Assembly (NCBI GenBank): GCA_015258265.1
Contig: JABZIP010000006.1
Span: 6,165 to 70,164, forward strand
Direction of reading: 5' to 3'
DNA: 64,000 nucleotides
Source of the DNA: Clostridiales bacterium
GTDB taxonomy: Bacteria > Bacillota > Clostridia > Peptostreptococcales > Anaerovoracaceae
Position 1 is the first letter of the stretch; each line of letters starts with the position of its first letter. Shown here piece after piece: positions 14,790 through 25,160 of the stretch. Position numbers and translations under genes: made by a program. A model generated the notes under the pieces. The model was not told where the DNA came from, made no database searches, and saw nothing but the letters and a program-made list of their open reading frames with translations.

Positions 14790-16394
14790 TTACAGCTTGC
14801 TCAAGTCAATCTCCTTGTAATTCTTCAAAAATTCTTTTAATCTTTTTGCTATTTCCGCTGCTCCGCCCTCGGTTTGCGCTTCAATATTTATAGGCATCAG
14901 ACTTTCATGTAATGATTTTCTAAGCAATGCCCATCCTTTTACTTTTTCCGTATCGAAATTTATTCTTATTCCTTCAAAATTAGGTGTAACAAGCGACATC
15001 CCGCACTTACACAAGCAACCATTATCATTATCAATAAGTTCAAGCTCTCCGTTTTGATTCCTTCTCATGCAGCTTTTTTGAGAAAGCCAAAAGTTCATAT
15101 CCGCAATCACGCGATCCGCCAGTTCGGAAAAGTTTTCACAATTTATATTTACTCTGATTTCAATGCTTTCAAGCGGTTCTTTGAAGCCTGTAATCAAGCT
15201 GTTTATCCCCTTGCCGAAAGGTTTCAGCTTTGCCGCTGCAATAACAATTTTAGTAGCCAAATACGCACCGTCATCAAGGAAGTAATTTTCTTTAAACGCC
15301 CCATGTCCGGAGGTTTCTATGGCAAGTTCGGAATCCTCGCCTCGACTATTCAAAGCTATGGATTCATTTATAACATTCTTGTACCCTCTCTTAAATCTAT
15401 GGTGCTTAAACTTTAATACATTTTCTATAAAATCGGTGAGTTCATTGCTCGTAACGCTGTCTGTAACTACTGTTGTTCGTGCAATCCCCTCATCTTTCAA
15501 AATGGCAGCTGCAAGAGCAATCATTGCGTTTCTGCTGATTGCTTTGCCGCTTTCATCAACAGCACCTGCTCTATCAACATCTGTATCAAATATGATACCG
15601 AAGTCCGCTCCGCTTTTAGAAACTTGCATTGATATGCTTTTCATTGCATCTTCATCTTCGGGGTTTGGAATATGATTAGGGAAATTTCCGTCAGGTTCTA
15701 AAAAAAGGCTGGCAGATACATCAGCTCCGAGCGGTGCCAAAACATCTCTTGCGTAAAATCCGCCCGCTCCGTTACCTGCATCTATAACAATTTTTAATCC
15801 CGAAAGCGGTTTTTCAAAATCCGTAGCACAAACTCCGTTCTTGATTTTATCACGCAAAAACGCACTATATGTCTGCATAAGGTTTATTCCCTGTACCTTA
15901 TCCTGAATTTTGGAAACCTCAACAAGCTCTACCGGTTTTTCATCGTCGCTTGCCGTTTCCAGTATTTTTCGAATATCCGCCTTTTCCAATCCGCCGTCTT
16001 TTGTAAAGAATTTGAATCCGTTTCTATTTTTAGGTAAATGGCTGGCAGTTATCATGATAGCTCCGTCTGCGTCAATCGACTCGAATTTGGTAGCCATAAA
16101 CATGGCAGGGGTAGATGCAAGGCCGGCATCGCCTACCTTGCATCCGTGCGCTGAAAGCGCACGAGCCAGCCTGCCCGCGAGTTCCTCGCCGGTCAGGCGG
16201 CTATCCCTGCCTACGGCAACATATAGTTCTGACGGCTTTTTTGCGAGCTTCTCGCTTAGGAACAGCAAAAAAGCCTTCGCTATACGCTCCGCAGCGTCGC
16301 CGTCCAATTTTTGGGCTTCATCCTCCGCTTTTTCACAAATCGCTACACCTCTAATATCGCTCCCGTTTTGGAGCGTCAGCAAATCCCTAGCCAT
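14790..16394 (-). CDS. Phosphohexomutase (phosphoglucomutase/phosphomannomutase family)
   Basis: Alpha-D-phosphohexomutase of 534 aa that interconverts sugar 1- and 6-phosphates. The phosphoserine loop reads MITASHLPKNRNGFKFF near residues 108-125; TASHLP replaces the commoner TASHNP but occurs in a recognised subgroup. The metal-binding loop is IIFDTDVDRAGAVD (family pattern DGDxDR), the sugar-binding loop is ETSGHGAFKENYFLDDGAY, and a C-terminal phosphate-binding domain follows. Substrate preference between glucose and mannose phosphates cannot be decided. AAGGAG precedes the ATG. It lies 31 bases after htpG and 58 bases before dnaE. Confidence 0.9.
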   Translation of the reverse strand: MARDLLTLQNGSDIRGVAICEKAEDEAQKLDGDAAERIAKAFLLFLSEKLAKKPSELYVAVGRDSRLTGEELAGRLARALSAHGCKVGDAGLASTPAMFMATKFESIDADGAIMITASHLPKNRNGFKFFTKDGGLEKADIRKILETASDDEKPVELVEVSKIQDKVQGINLMQTYSAFLRDKIKNGVCATDFEKPLSGLKIVIDAGNGAGGFYARDVLAPLGADVSASLFLEPDGNFPNHIPNPEDEDAMKSISMQVSKSGADFGIIFDTDVDRAGAVDESGKAISRNAMIALAAAILKDEGIARTTVVTDSVTSNELTDFIENVLKFKHHRFKRGYKNVINESIALNSRGEDSELAIETSGHGAFKENYFLDDGAYLATKIVIAAAKLKPFGKGINSLITGFKEPLESIEIRVNINCENFSELADRVIADMNFWLSQKSCMRRNQNGELELIDNDNGCLCKCGMSLVTPNFEGIRINFDTEKVKGWALLRKSLHESLMPINIEAQTEGGAAEIAKRLKEFLKNYKEIDLSKL

Positions 16395-16425
16395 ATCCCA
16401 ATTCTCCTTACTCGCTTAGCCTTAA

Positions 16426-18345
16426 TTACATAATTTCACAAATCAAGTCCGAAAATTCAAGAGGATCTTCAACTGAAAGTCCCTCTATCAATAACGCCTG
16501 ATTATACAAGAGCTTCGCATATTTTTCCAGCTTTCCGTTTCCTTGTTCGTATGCCGCTTTGAGTGCCTCAAATATCTTGTGGTTAGGATTTATCTCAAGT
16601 ACCTTTTCTGCACTCACTTTTTCTCCTGCTGCATTCGGCATTGCGTTTAATACTTTTTCCATTTCAATAGAAAGTCCTCCGCTACTTGAAATGCAGACCG
16701 GATGATTAGCAAGTTTCCTTGAAATTATTACATTCGCAACTTTTCCTTCCAAAGCGGATTTCATAGCCGCAAGCATATCCTTGTTTTCTTCTTCCTTTTT
16801 CGCAAGCTCTTCTTTTTCCTGCTCACTTTCAAAAATATCCAAATCAGCATCGGAAATCGACTTAAATTCTTTTCCCGAAACGGAAGAAATCGCCTTTAGA
16901 GCAAACTCATCTATTTCATGGGTACAGTAAAGAATCTCGTAGCCCTTGCTCTTGATAAGCTCTGTCTGTGGCTGTTTTTCCAATTTTTCTATACTTTCAC
17001 CGCAGACATAATAAATGTATTTTTGCTCTTCCTTCATCCTGCTTATGTATTCAGCAAAGCTGACCGGCTTATTTTCACTTGAAGAATGAAAGAGCAGCAA
17101 ATCCGAAACAGCATCCTTGTGGAGTCCAAAGTCTGAATACGTTCCAAATTTTAGCTGTATTCCAAAATTGCTATATATTTTTTCGTACTTCTCCCTATCT
17201 TTTTCCATAAGCTCCAAAAGCTCAGCCTTAATTTTCTTTTCAACTCTCTGCGCAATAGCTTTCAGCTGCCTGTCGTGTTGCAATATCTCACGCGAAATGT
17301 TCAGCGACAAATCCTGTGAATCGACAAGCCCCTTTACAAAGCTGAAATAATCAGGTAGCAATTCCTGACACTTATCCATTATCATTATGCTGCTCGAATA
17401 AAGTGCCAGTCCCTTTTCATACTCTTTTGTATAATAATCAAACGGGGTACTTGCCGGTATATAAAGTAGCGCATCATATGAAACTACTCCCTCAACCTTT
17501 GTATGTATCACATGAGCAGGCGGCTCAAAATCCATGAACTTACCCATGTAAAAATCATCGTATTCCTCCTTTGTTATTTGGCTTTTCGGCTTTTTCCAAA
17601 GTGGCACCATACTATTTAAAATTTTATCTTCTTCATATTTTTCATACTGCGGTTTGTAATCTTCGGCTTGCTTTTCTTCCTCACTCGCTTCTACCAATCT
17701 GCTTTTTTCAACAAGCATTTTGATCGGATATCGCACATAATCGGAATATTTACTTATCAGATATTGAATTTTATGCGCCTCAAGATAATCGCTATATTTT
17801 TCTTCTTCCGTATCCGCCTTTAAATATAGCTTGATTTCCGTTCCATTTTCTTCTTTTTCCGTTTCACTTATTTCATAGCCGCTTGCCCCCTGTGAAACCC
17901 ATATATATGCCTTATCATGTCCGAAGCGCCTTGTTTTTACCTCAATTTTATCTGCAACCATAAACGCGGAATAAAATCCTACTCCGAACTGACCTATTAT
18001 ATCTATATTTTCAGTTTCTTTCTCTTTTTCATCCAAATCCGCCTTGAATTTAAGCGAACCGCTCTGTGCTATTGTGCCTAAATTTTCTTCAAGTTCGCTT
18101 TCGTCCATTCCTATTCCGTTATCGCTAATTGTTAATGTGCGCGCCTCATTGTCGGTTGTTATTCTTATATAATAGTCTTCCCTGCTTATTCCCGTACTTT
18201 CGCTCAATGACAAATAATACATCTTATCAATCGCATCGCTTGCATTAGAAATAAGCTCTCTCAAAAAGATTTCCTTATGCGTATATATCGAATTTATCAT
18301 CAAATCTAAAAGTCTTTTTGACTCCGCTTTAAATTCTTTCTTCAT
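16426..18345 (-). CDS. htpG: Molecular chaperone HtpG (Hsp90)
   Basis: Cytosolic Hsp90 chaperone, 639 aa, normal length. The N-terminal GHKL ATPase domain is complete: [17 protein letters not shown], then [22 protein letters not shown] and [15 protein letters not shown]. The middle domain has [22 protein letters not shown] residues ([18 protein letters not shown] near residue 340), with the catalytic Arg. A C-terminal dimerisation domain ends the protein. TTGGAGGGAC precedes the ATG. It has its own promoter at 18378-18406; no CIRCE element is visible between promoter and start. Confidence 0.98.
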   Translation of the reverse strand: MKKEFKAESKRLLDLMINSIYTHKEIFLRELISNASDAIDKMYYLSLSESTGISREDYYIRITTDNEARTLTISDNGIGMDESELEENLGTIAQSGSLKFKADLDEKEKETENIDIIGQFGVGFYSAFMVADKIEVKTRRFGHDKAYIWVSQGASGYEISETEKEENGTEIKLYLKADTEEEKYSDYLEAHKIQYLISKYSDYVRYPIKMLVEKSRLVEASEEEKQAEDYKPQYEKYEEDKILNSMVPLWKKPKSQITKEEYDDFYMGKFMDFEPPAHVIHTKVEGVVSYDALLYIPASTPFDYYTKEYEKGLALYSSSIMIMDKCQELLPDYFSFVKGLVDSQDLSLNISREILQHDRQLKAIAQRVEKKIKAELLELMEKDREKYEKIYSNFGIQLKFGTYSDFGLHKDAVSDLLLFHSSSENKPVSFAEYISRMKEEQKYIYYVCGESIEKLEKQPQTELIKSKGYEILYCTHEIDEFALKAISSVSGKEFKSISDADLDIFESEQEKEELAKKEEENKDMLAAMKSALEGKVANVIISRKLANHPVCISSSGGLSIEMEKVLNAMPNAAGEKVSAEKVLEINPNHKIFEALKAAYEQGNGKLEKYAKLLYNQALLIEGLSVEDPLEFSDLICEIM

Positions 18346-18377
18346 AATAAATGTCCCTCCAAATGTTTCCTACAATA

Positions 18378-18406
18378 ATTTTACCGCTTTGCTACATTGT
18401 TTTCAA
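18378..18406 (-). promoter_or_regulatory. Sigma-70-type promoter of htpG
   Basis: Minus strand TTGAAA (18406-18401), 17-base spacer, TAAAAT (18383-18378). It lies within the 87-base gap between ribF and htpG. No repressor palindrome such as CIRCE was seen in the short leader. Confidence 0.65.
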
Positions 18407-18432
18407 TCAAAATTCCGTGATTTTTATGTAAA

Positions 18433-19353
18433 TTAAATTTCCTTAAAATTTCGCGCCGTTGCGCAGTCATGCTTTATGGCTTCCTTTAGAGCGTCAATAC
18501 TGTCAAAGCGTTTTTCCTGTCTTACAAAATCCAAAAACTCAACCTTTATTTCTCTATCATAAATATCCCGGTCAAAATCCAGTATGTGTGTTTCTAAATT
18601 TATTTCATAATCACCTATGGTAGGTTTTTTACCCACATTGCTTATACTCCTGTAAGACTTGCCGTCAATCAAAGTGTTCGTAACATATACTCCGTAAAGA
18701 GGTATTGCCATATCGGGCTTTATCGCCACATTTGCAGTAGGTATGCCTATCGTACTGCCAAGTTTATTTCCATGTATTACTTTCCCGCTTAAGGCAAATT
18801 CCCTTCCTAAGTATTTATTTGCAAGCGCTATATTTCCTTCTTCGATAGCCTTGCGGATTTCCGTACTGCTAACGACCACTCCGTCTATCTCAAAAGGTTC
18901 AAGAATATGAAGTCCAAACCCCTTTTCAAGTCCTATATGAAGCAACTTCTCGGGATTCCCCCCTGCTCTGAAGCCGAATCTGTAATTAAATCCGCAATAT
19001 ACTTGCTTAATTTTAAACTTGTCTATCAAAATTTTATCAACAAAATCGGCTGCCGATAAATGCCTTATCTGCTCATCAAAAGGAAGATTAAAAAGATAAT
19101 CTATACCTAGAGAAGCTATAATTTCGGATTTCTCGTCCGCATCCAATATATGCTTGACGCTGTCTTTTTTCGCTAAATTTCTCGGATGGTTTGAAAATGT
19201 GAAAACTGCGCTTTTCAAGCCTTGCAGCTTTGCAAAATCCACTGCATTTTTTATCAGCACTCTATGTCCCAAATGGACACCGTCAAAGTTTCCGAGCGCA
19301 ACGACAGTCGGATCTGTTATTTTTATGTCTTCCAATCTATTAAATATTTTCAT
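18433..19353 (-). CDS. ribF: Bifunctional riboflavin kinase / FAD synthetase
   Basis: Makes FMN and FAD from riboflavin; 306 aa. The N-terminal adenylyltransferase domain shows VALGNFDGVHLGHRVLI near residue 18 and FNYRFGFRAGGNPEKL. The C-terminal riboflavin kinase domain starts near residue 185 with GKVIHGNKLGSTIGIPTANV, containing the PTAN motif, and continues to ETHILDFDRDIYDREIKVEFLDFVR. It is the last gene of the rimP-nusA-infB operon, 3 bases after truB. Confidence 0.97.
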   Translation of the reverse strand: MKIFNRLEDIKITDPTVVALGNFDGVHLGHRVLIKNAVDFAKLQGLKSAVFTFSNHPRNLAKKDSVKHILDADEKSEIIASLGIDYLFNLPFDEQIRHLSAADFVDKILIDKFKIKQVYCGFNYRFGFRAGGNPEKLLHIGLEKGFGLHILEPFEIDGVVVSSTEIRKAIEEGNIALANKYLGREFALSGKVIHGNKLGSTIGIPTANVAIKPDMAIPLYGVYVTNTLIDGKSYRSISNVGKKPTIGDYEINLETHILDFDRDIYDREIKVEFLDFVRQEKRFDSIDALKEAIKHDCATARNFKEI

Positions 19354-19356
19354 TCA

Positions 19357-20358
19357 TCACCTGTCTTGTAATAAAATTTTTTCCGCTTTGTAGGTTCGCG
19401 TATCTTTATCGAAAAATATAACCCCTACAAATTCCTGTATGCCGTCTTTGCGATAATATGCCCTGTACGCACGATTGAAATATTCAGGTATGGTGTGCGC
19501 CGGTTTCTGTAATTTATACTTAGGCTGCGATAATATTTCTACATCGCTTTCATAAAGATGCACTCCGTTTAACAGAAACTTTAATTTTTCCGTTTTTACA
19601 ACTGCTTCTCCCAGATTTTCCAAAACATCATCCATATCCAGAAGGCTTCCCGATAAAATTTCCGGAGAATTTGGCAATTCACGAATTTCTTTGAGCCTTT
19701 CCATAGGCAGCGCACTTGAGGCATCAAATATCCCGCTTTTGCTCCTTTTTAAATAGGTCATGGCGGCAGGTACTCCAAATTTTTCTCCTATATCGGCGCA
19801 CAGCGTTCTGACATATGTTCCCTTGGAGCATGTAACCTCAAAAGAAATCGCCATATTTTCTTCATCGAACTCCAAGAATCGAATGGTGTCTATATATATG
19901 CTTCTCGCCTTTATCTCAACATCTATATTTTCCCTTGCGTATTCATAAAGACGCTTCCCATTAACTTTTAGCGCAGAAAATTTAGGCGGTGTTTGCTCAA
20001 TCGCTCCAACAAAATCGTTTAATACCGATACGATTTTTTCTCTTGTTATAATTTTCTCGTCGATAAGACGCTTCGCTTCCTCTTTCCGATTTTCCAACAC
20101 TTCTCCCCATATGTCGAGTGTATCCGTTGCAATTCCAAGCTCAAAAGTGCATTCATATGTTTTCAAATCAGCATCAAAATATTCTATTAATCGCGTTGCC
20201 TTACCAATACAAATCGGGAGCACCCCCTCCGCCATCGGATCGAGTGTTCCCGTATGTCCTACTTTTTTTATTCCTATTGCACGCCTGACTATTGCAACAC
20301 AATCGTGTGATGTATAGCCTTGCGGTTTATATAGGTTCACTATTCCATCCGGCTTCAT
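19357..20358 (-). CDS. truB: tRNA pseudouridine-55 synthase
   Basis: Forms pseudouridine 55 in the T-loop of tRNAs. The catalytic aspartate is in HTGTLDPMAEGVLPICIGKATRL near residue 39. The flanking KPQGYTSHDCVAIVRR and SKGTYVRTLCADIG motifs are present. At 333 aa it is slightly longer than average because of a C-terminal PUA-like extension. The start codon overlaps the stop of the rbfA-nrnA fusion gene by one base, so translation is coupled. Confidence 0.97.
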   Translation of the reverse strand: MKPDGIVNLYKPQGYTSHDCVAIVRRAIGIKKVGHTGTLDPMAEGVLPICIGKATRLIEYFDADLKTYECTFELGIATDTLDIWGEVLENRKEEAKRLIDEKIITREKIVSVLNDFVGAIEQTPPKFSALKVNGKRLYEYARENIDVEIKARSIYIDTIRFLEFDEENMAISFEVTCSKGTYVRTLCADIGEKFGVPAAMTYLKRSKSGIFDASSALPMERLKEIRELPNSPEILSGSLLDMDDVLENLGEAVVKTEKLKFLLNGVHLYESDVEILSQPKYKLQKPAHTIPEYFNRAYRAYYRKDGIQEFVGVIFFDKDTRTYKAEKILLQDR

Positions 20359-21695
20359 TAGTTTTGTGCTGCTTCCTGTATTGTTTCTTTTAAAATTTTA
20401 AGAGCGTTCTCTACGCTTTCGTTCAGGCTGAACCCTGCCGCTCGCTTGTGTCCGCCACCATTGAATTTAAGGCTTATCTCTGCAACATCTATGTAACTTT
20501 TTGAGCGCAGACTGACTTTACACGTGTCTGCCGCAAGTTCTTTTACAAATCCTGCAATTTCAACTCCCGAAATACTGCGCAACGTATCAATTACACCTTC
20601 TGTATCTTCCATTATTGCATTTTCTTCTTCGAGCATCTCTTTTGTTGCAAAGCACAAAGCCGCCTTGCCATCTGCAAACAGCTCCATTTTAGACAATATC
20701 TTTGCCTGCAACATCAATTTTTCAACTCGATTGCGCTGATAGAGATTTATGCTCACCTTGTTGTAATCCACATCAAGTTCATAAAGCGCAGCTGCGATTT
20801 CATGAGTTCGTGCGGTTGTTGACGAGTATTGGAAATTTCCGGTATCTGTAGTGATTCCCGTAAATATAGCCTCTGCTATTCCCGCATCTATATCTGCTCC
20901 CAGCTCGCAAATTATATCGTATATAATCTCCGCTGTTGCCGCTGCATTCGGATCCACATAATTGAACTTTGCGAAAGGCTTTGTGGTGATATGATGATCT
21001 ATACATCCCGTTACTTTGCCCTCAAAAAACTTGGAACTTCTATTTTTGAAGCGCTCCGCATCACCGCAATCTATACACACGCACACATCCGGTTTTTCTA
21101 TACAGTCTAAATTTTCCGTACAGCAATCCGTTTGTAAAAAGTCGAGAAAACTTGGGATTTCCTCATCTATCAGGACATATGAATCCTTCCCGAGTTGCCG
21201 TAATGCAAGACAAAGCGCAACTGCAGAGCCCAATGTATCACCATCCATATTGATATGCGGCATTAACAATACGCTATTTGCTTTGTCAAGCTCACTTGCT
21301 ACTTCCTCGATAGTATTAAGATGTCGGTCATTTTTGATTGCCTCATCTATAATCTCGCTCATGTGCCTACTGTATTCCATAGTTTCATCGAGCTTAAATA
21401 TCAGCTCCGGAATATGTCTTAGTGAAATTTTTCGTCCAATTTCTTTTTTTATCATGCCCTTGGCACTGAAAAAAGCTGCAAGCACATCCTGCTTTTTCTG
21501 TTTGGCTTCTTCTTCGCTCCCGCTTGTAAGTACCGACACATAAATTGTAGCATAACTCATATCCGCTGTTACATCTACCGCCGATACGCTTACAAAGCCC
21601 GAAAATCTTGGATCCTTAAGTCCGTTGATAAGCATTTCTCCGATAAGTTTTTTTATTTCCTCACCGAGTCTGTCTTTTCTATAATTCTTACCCAT
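20358..21695 (-). CDS. rbfA-nrnA: Fusion protein: ribosome-binding factor A joined to NrnA-type DHH phosphoesterase
   Basis: One reading frame of about 445 aa carries two proteins that are usually separate neighbours. Residues 1 to ~118 are RbfA, the cold-shock 30S maturation factor (RKDRLGEEIKKLIGEML, DPRFSGFVSVSAVDVTADMSYATIYVS). Residues ~125-445 are an NrnA-like DHH/DHHA1 phosphoesterase, which degrades nano-RNA and pAp in relatives. It has HINMDGDTLGSAVAL, CIDCGD, the DHH motif in CIDHHITTK and the C-terminal GGGHKRAAG. Two starts are possible: GTG 21701, right after the infB stop, and ATG 21695, which has AGGTG at a suitable distance and is preferred. Fusion is seen directly; a joint function is inference. 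Confidence 0.92.
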   Translation of the reverse strand: MGKNYRKDRLGEEIKKLIGEMLINGLKDPRFSGFVSVSAVDVTADMSYATIYVSVLTSGSEEEAKQKKQDVLAAFFSAKGMIKKEIGRKISLRHIPELIFKLDETMEYSRHMSEIIDEAIKNDRHLNTIEEVASELDKANSVLLMPHINMDGDTLGSAVALCLALRQLGKDSYVLIDEEIPSFLDFLQTDCCTENLDCIEKPDVCVCIDCGDAERFKNRSSKFFEGKVTGCIDHHITTKPFAKFNYVDPNAAATAEIIYDIICELGADIDAGIAEAIFTGITTDTGNFQYSSTTARTHEIAAALYELDVDYNKVSINLYQRNRVEKLMLQAKILSKMELFADGKAALCFATKEMLEEENAIMEDTEGVIDTLRSISGVEIAGFVKELAADTCKVSLRSKSYIDVAEISLKFNGGGHKRAAGFSLNESVENALKILKETIQEAAQN

Positions 21696-21701
21696 TTGCA
21701 C

Positions 21702-24563
21702 CTACTTTCTCGGTATTTCTACCATGTGGAAGCACTCTATGATATCTCCTTCTTTTAAATCGTTATAGTTTTCAAAACCTATACCGCACTCATATCCATG
21801 CGCCACTTCTTTTACATCATCCTTAAAGCGTTTAAGCGATGATATTTTTCCTTCATGGTATACTATACCATCTCTAACCAATCTGATTAGAGCATTTCTG
21901 ATAACCTTTCCTTCAAGTACATAGGCACCTGCAATTGTTCCTACATTCGGTACTTTAAATGTAGTTCTTACCTCTACCTTTCCAAGCACCTCTTCCTTAT
22001 ACTCAGGATCGAGCATTCCCTTCATCGCAGCTTCAACATCGTCTATCGCATCGTATATAATGCTGTATGTTCTAATCTCAACGCCTTCTCGTTCAGCCAT
22101 ATTGCTTACCGTCGTGCTAGGTCTTACATTAAAACCTATTATTACCGCACCCGACGTCTGCGCAAGCATGATATCCGATTCTGTAACAGTTCCTACCGCA
22201 GAATGGATTATCTTTACCCTAACATTTTCAGCTGACAATTTTTCAAAAGAAGTAACAAGCGCACCTACGGAACCTTGAACATCTCCCTTCACTATCAGGT
22301 TGAGTTCCTTTATATCCCCTTCTTCTATCTGCGAGAACAGCTCCTCCAAAGTACTTCCCGAATTCTTAGCAAGCACCTCTTCTCTTAGGTTTTCTTTTCT
22401 CTTTTCTGCAATTTCTCTAGCAGTTTTATCCTGTGAAACCGCATTGAACACATCTCCCGCTTGCGGCACTTCTGTAAATCCAAGTATTTCCACAGCCGTA
22501 GACGGGCCTGCTTTTTTAATAGGATTTCCTGCGAAATCCGACATCGCCCTTATTCTTCCGTATGAAGTTCCTGCAACAATACTCATTCCTGCATGCAATG
22601 TTCCGTTTGTAACAAGCAAACTTGCCACTGGTCCTCTCGCCTTGTCAAGTCTTGCCTCAAGCACGGTTCCAAGTGCCAATCGGTTAGGATTTGCCTTAAG
22701 CTCCATCATTTCCGCTTGCAATAATACCATCTCAAGCAACGATACAATTCCCTCTCCTGCTTTTGCAGAAACAGGTACACAAATCGTATCTCCGCCCCAA
22801 TCTTCAACCAAGATTCCGTGTTCTGACAAATCCTGTTTTACTCTATCGATATTAGCACCCGGTTTATCTATTTTGTTTATCGCAACTATAATTGGAACAT
22901 TTGCAGCCTTCGCGTGGCTTATAGACTCAACAGTCTGCGGCTTAACGCTATCGTCCGCAGCAACTACCAATATTGCGATATCCGCTCCATGCGCACCTCT
23001 GGCACGCATTGCAGTAAACGCCTCGTGCCCCGGAGTATCCAAAAATACAATTTTCTTGTTATTTATTGTTACCTCTGATGCTCCGATGTGCTGCGTAATT
23101 CCTCCGGATTCTCTTGCTGTAACATTAGTTTTTCTGATTGCATCGAGCAAGGATGTCTTTCCGTGGTCTACATGTCCCATTACTGTAACGATAGGTGCAC
23201 AAGGCTGTAAATCTTCTTCTCTATCCTCGAAGTTTTCGATTCCTTCCTCTACAAGTTCCTCTTTAACTTTACCGATTACAACTTCTACCCCAAGCTCATC
23301 TGCAAGCACAAGCACCGATGCCTCATCCAGCGTCTGGTTTATATTTGCCATAATTCCAAGTTTCATCAACTTGATTATAACAGTAGATGTTGAAATGCCG
23401 AGCTGCTCGCAGAATCCCGCAACTGTAATAGGCACATCCACCTTCTTTGCTCCCAAAGGCAATACTTCCTCGATAATTTCTTCTTCTATCTGTTTCGGCT
23501 TATTTTGGTGTCTCTTTGGCTTTTGAATCTTTTCAAGCGAACGCATCTTGGTTGACTTAGGCTTACCGCCTTCCAGCTTCGCAAACTTGTTTCGTTCCTT
23601 ATTTTTTGCTTTGTTTTCGTCGCGCTTAATTTGAGGTTTGTTTACGATTGGTGCTTCTACGCCGCCTGTTTTCTTTTCGCGACTTTTATCTCGACTTTGA
23701 GACTGTCTCTTGTCTTGCGAGTATTCGTCTTTGTCTTTTCCGTAACCGCCCCTATCGAAATTGGAATTCGATTTAAAATCCTTAGATTTGTTTCTTTGAA
23801 ACTTGTCGTCTTTTCCGCCCTTGTCAAAATTGCGATTTTTCGTATTATCGCTACGCTCAGGTCTTTTTCGCTCATCTTTTCTTGGCGCAACACCTTTTTG
23901 AACATCACGAGCTCCCTGTTCAGCTTTTCTCTGAGCAGCTTTTCTTTCTTTTTCGAGCTTCTCAGCTTCCGGATCGAATTTTTTAAGAATTTTAACTTTT
24001 GGAATCGCATCTGCGTGCACATACGCTTCTTCTTCCTTTGCTTTTTCTTCTTTGAGAGGTTCCATAGCAGGCTCTTCTTTAGGCGTTAGCCCCTCTTTTT
24101 CGACTTTTGCGTCCTCTTTTGTATCTTCTACCTTGACAGACTGTTTCACTTCTTCTACCGGAATTTGTCCCTTTACATCATCCTTAGGTTTTTCCGTCGC
24201 TTTTTCACGACTTAGAAGTTCCTCTATATTTTGTCTTGGCGGCTTAGGTTGTGCGTCCTTTTCTCTTGTATGCGGTGCTTGCTCAACTACCTGCTTCACA
24301 GGACTTGCCGTAACTTTTTTAGCAGCTTTTACGACAACTTTCGGTTCTTCAATTTCCTCTTCCACCTTTTTCGCTCTCGGTTTTACAGTTTTTTCTACTT
24401 TTTCAACCGGCTTTCCTATAAGTTTCCGCACTGCGTCCGCCTGCTCATCATCAAGCTCACTATTTTTATTTTTTGCCCCTGTCTTTAATTCTTTAATTTT
24501 TTCCAACAGCAATGTGCTATTGATATTTAGTTCTTTTGCCAATTCTAAAATTTTTATTGCCAT
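21702..24563 (-). CDS. infB: Translation initiation factor IF-2
   Basis: GTPase that brings initiator tRNA to the ribosome; 953 aa. An N-terminal IF2_N domain ([22 protein letters not shown]) is followed by ~300 residues of low-complexity Lys/Glu/Arg-rich linker. A second IF2_N domain precedes the G domain, which has [15 protein letters not shown], the DTPGHEAF switch II and NKIDKPGA. Domains II, III and IV complete the protein. The linker is rich in Asp-Lys-Arg repeats (about residues 215-330), giving long meaningless ORFs on the other strand. Part of the rimP-nusA operon, 18 bases after ylxQ. Confidence 0.98.
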   Translation of the reverse strand: MAIKILELAKELNINSTLLLEKIKELKTGAKNKNSELDDEQADAVRKLIGKPVEKVEKTVKPRAKKVEEEIEEPKVVVKAAKKVTASPVKQVVEQAPHTREKDAQPKPPRQNIEELLSREKATEKPKDDVKGQIPVEEVKQSVKVEDTKEDAKVEKEGLTPKEEPAMEPLKEEKAKEEEAYVHADAIPKVKILKKFDPEAEKLEKERKAAQRKAEQGARDVQKGVAPRKDERKRPERSDNTKNRNFDKGGKDDKFQRNKSKDFKSNSNFDRGGYGKDKDEYSQDKRQSQSRDKSREKKTGGVEAPIVNKPQIKRDENKAKNKERNKFAKLEGGKPKSTKMRSLEKIQKPKRHQNKPKQIEEEIIEEVLPLGAKKVDVPITVAGFCEQLGISTSTVIIKLMKLGIMANINQTLDEASVLVLADELGVEVVIGKVKEELVEEGIENFEDREEDLQPCAPIVTVMGHVDHGKTSLLDAIRKTNVTARESGGITQHIGASEVTINNKKIVFLDTPGHEAFTAMRARGAHGADIAILVVAADDSVKPQTVESISHAKAANVPIIVAINKIDKPGANIDRVKQDLSEHGILVEDWGGDTICVPVSAKAGEGIVSLLEMVLLQAEMMELKANPNRLALGTVLEARLDKARGPVASLLVTNGTLHAGMSIVAGTSYGRIRAMSDFAGNPIKKAGPSTAVEILGFTEVPQAGDVFNAVSQDKTAREIAEKRKENLREEVLAKNSGSTLEELFSQIEEGDIKELNLIVKGDVQGSVGALVTSFEKLSAENVRVKIIHSAVGTVTESDIMLAQTSGAVIIGFNVRPSTTVSNMAEREGVEIRTYSIIYDAIDDVEAAMKGMLDPEYKEEVLGKVEVRTTFKVPNVGTIAGAYVLEGKVIRNALIRLVRDGIVYHEGKISSLKRFKDDVKEVAHGYECGIGFENYNDLKEGDIIECFHMVEIPRK

Positions 24564-24581
24564 TAAAACACCTCCGCTTTT

Positions 24582-24893
24582 CTATCTTACATCGAAATCT
24601 ATCTCTTTTAATATCGCATTTGCAAAGCCTGAATCCGTGATTCCAAATGCAATTTTATTTTGCATTCCAACATACGAAGAAAGTTTTTCTTTGTTCGAAA
24701 ATACCCTAAAATCCACACCGTTACTTATCGCCGCATTTCGCAATTTCTCAATTGAATTTGCCGCTGCGTCGCCTGCGATTATGAGCAGCTTTATATTTTT
24801 CTTTTTCATTGAGATAATGCACGTATCCGTTCCTACAACAATAGCTCTGGCTTTTCTTGCAAATCCCATATAACTTTCAATTTTATCTCTCAT
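24582..24893 (-). CDS. L7Ae-family RNA-binding protein (YlxQ type)
   Basis: Small 103-aa protein with the L7Ae/L30e fold pattern: SYMGFARKARAIVVGTDTC at the start and LLIIAGDAAANSIEKL in the middle. In Bacillus the equivalent YlxQ sits in the same nusA-infB operon and is thought to bind kink-turn RNA; its role is not settled. Its start overlaps the end of rnpM by 11 bases. Confidence 0.88.
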   Translation of the reverse strand: MRDKIESYMGFARKARAIVVGTDTCIISMKKKNIKLLIIAGDAAANSIEKLRNAAISNGVDFRVFSNKEKLSSYVGMQNKIAFGITDSGFANAILKEIDFDVR

Positions 24894-25152
24894 ACTCTTT
24901 CAATTCCTCAAAAAGCCTTTCGAGCTCCTGTTCACTAATATCAATCTCCAGATTTCGGGATATTGCCTTTCTTTTTTTCGCCTTAGTAAAGCAATCCGCA
25001 GATTTGCATAAATAAATGCCTCTACCCTTAGCTCTACCGCTACCATCTATTTTTACATCGCCCTCATACGCAGATATTCTTATGAGTTCTCCCTTTGGTT
25101 TTGATGTGTTGCACCCGACGCAACGCCTCATAGGTATCTTCTTTTCCTTCAA
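24883..25152 (-). CDS. rnpM: RnpM (YlxR, DUF448) RNase P modulator
   Basis: Short basic 89-aa protein of the YlxR family. The signature is clear: RRCVGCNTSKPKGELIRISAY at residues ~8-28, followed by GRGIYLCKSADCFTKAKKRKAI. YlxR of Gram-positive bacteria has been reported to bind and modulate RNase P, hence the name RnpM. It sits between nusA (8 bases away) and ylxQ (overlapping), the conserved operon order. Confidence 0.92.
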   Translation of the reverse strand: MKEKKIPMRRCVGCNTSKPKGELIRISAYEGDVKIDGSGRAKGRGIYLCKSADCFTKAKKRKAISRNLEIDISEQELERLFEELKEYER

Positions 25153-25160
25153 TTTGAATT

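Noticed and set aside
22300..23526. 408-aa plus-strand ORF opposite infB
   Set aside because: It is the complement of the infB coding frame and consists of Ser/Thr/Ala/Ile-rich sequence with no domain; infB is certain.
23640..24100. Repetitive Lys/Arg/Asp codons as tandem repeats or a CRISPR-like array
   Set aside because: This is the low-complexity linker of IF-2 with no regular unit or spacers.
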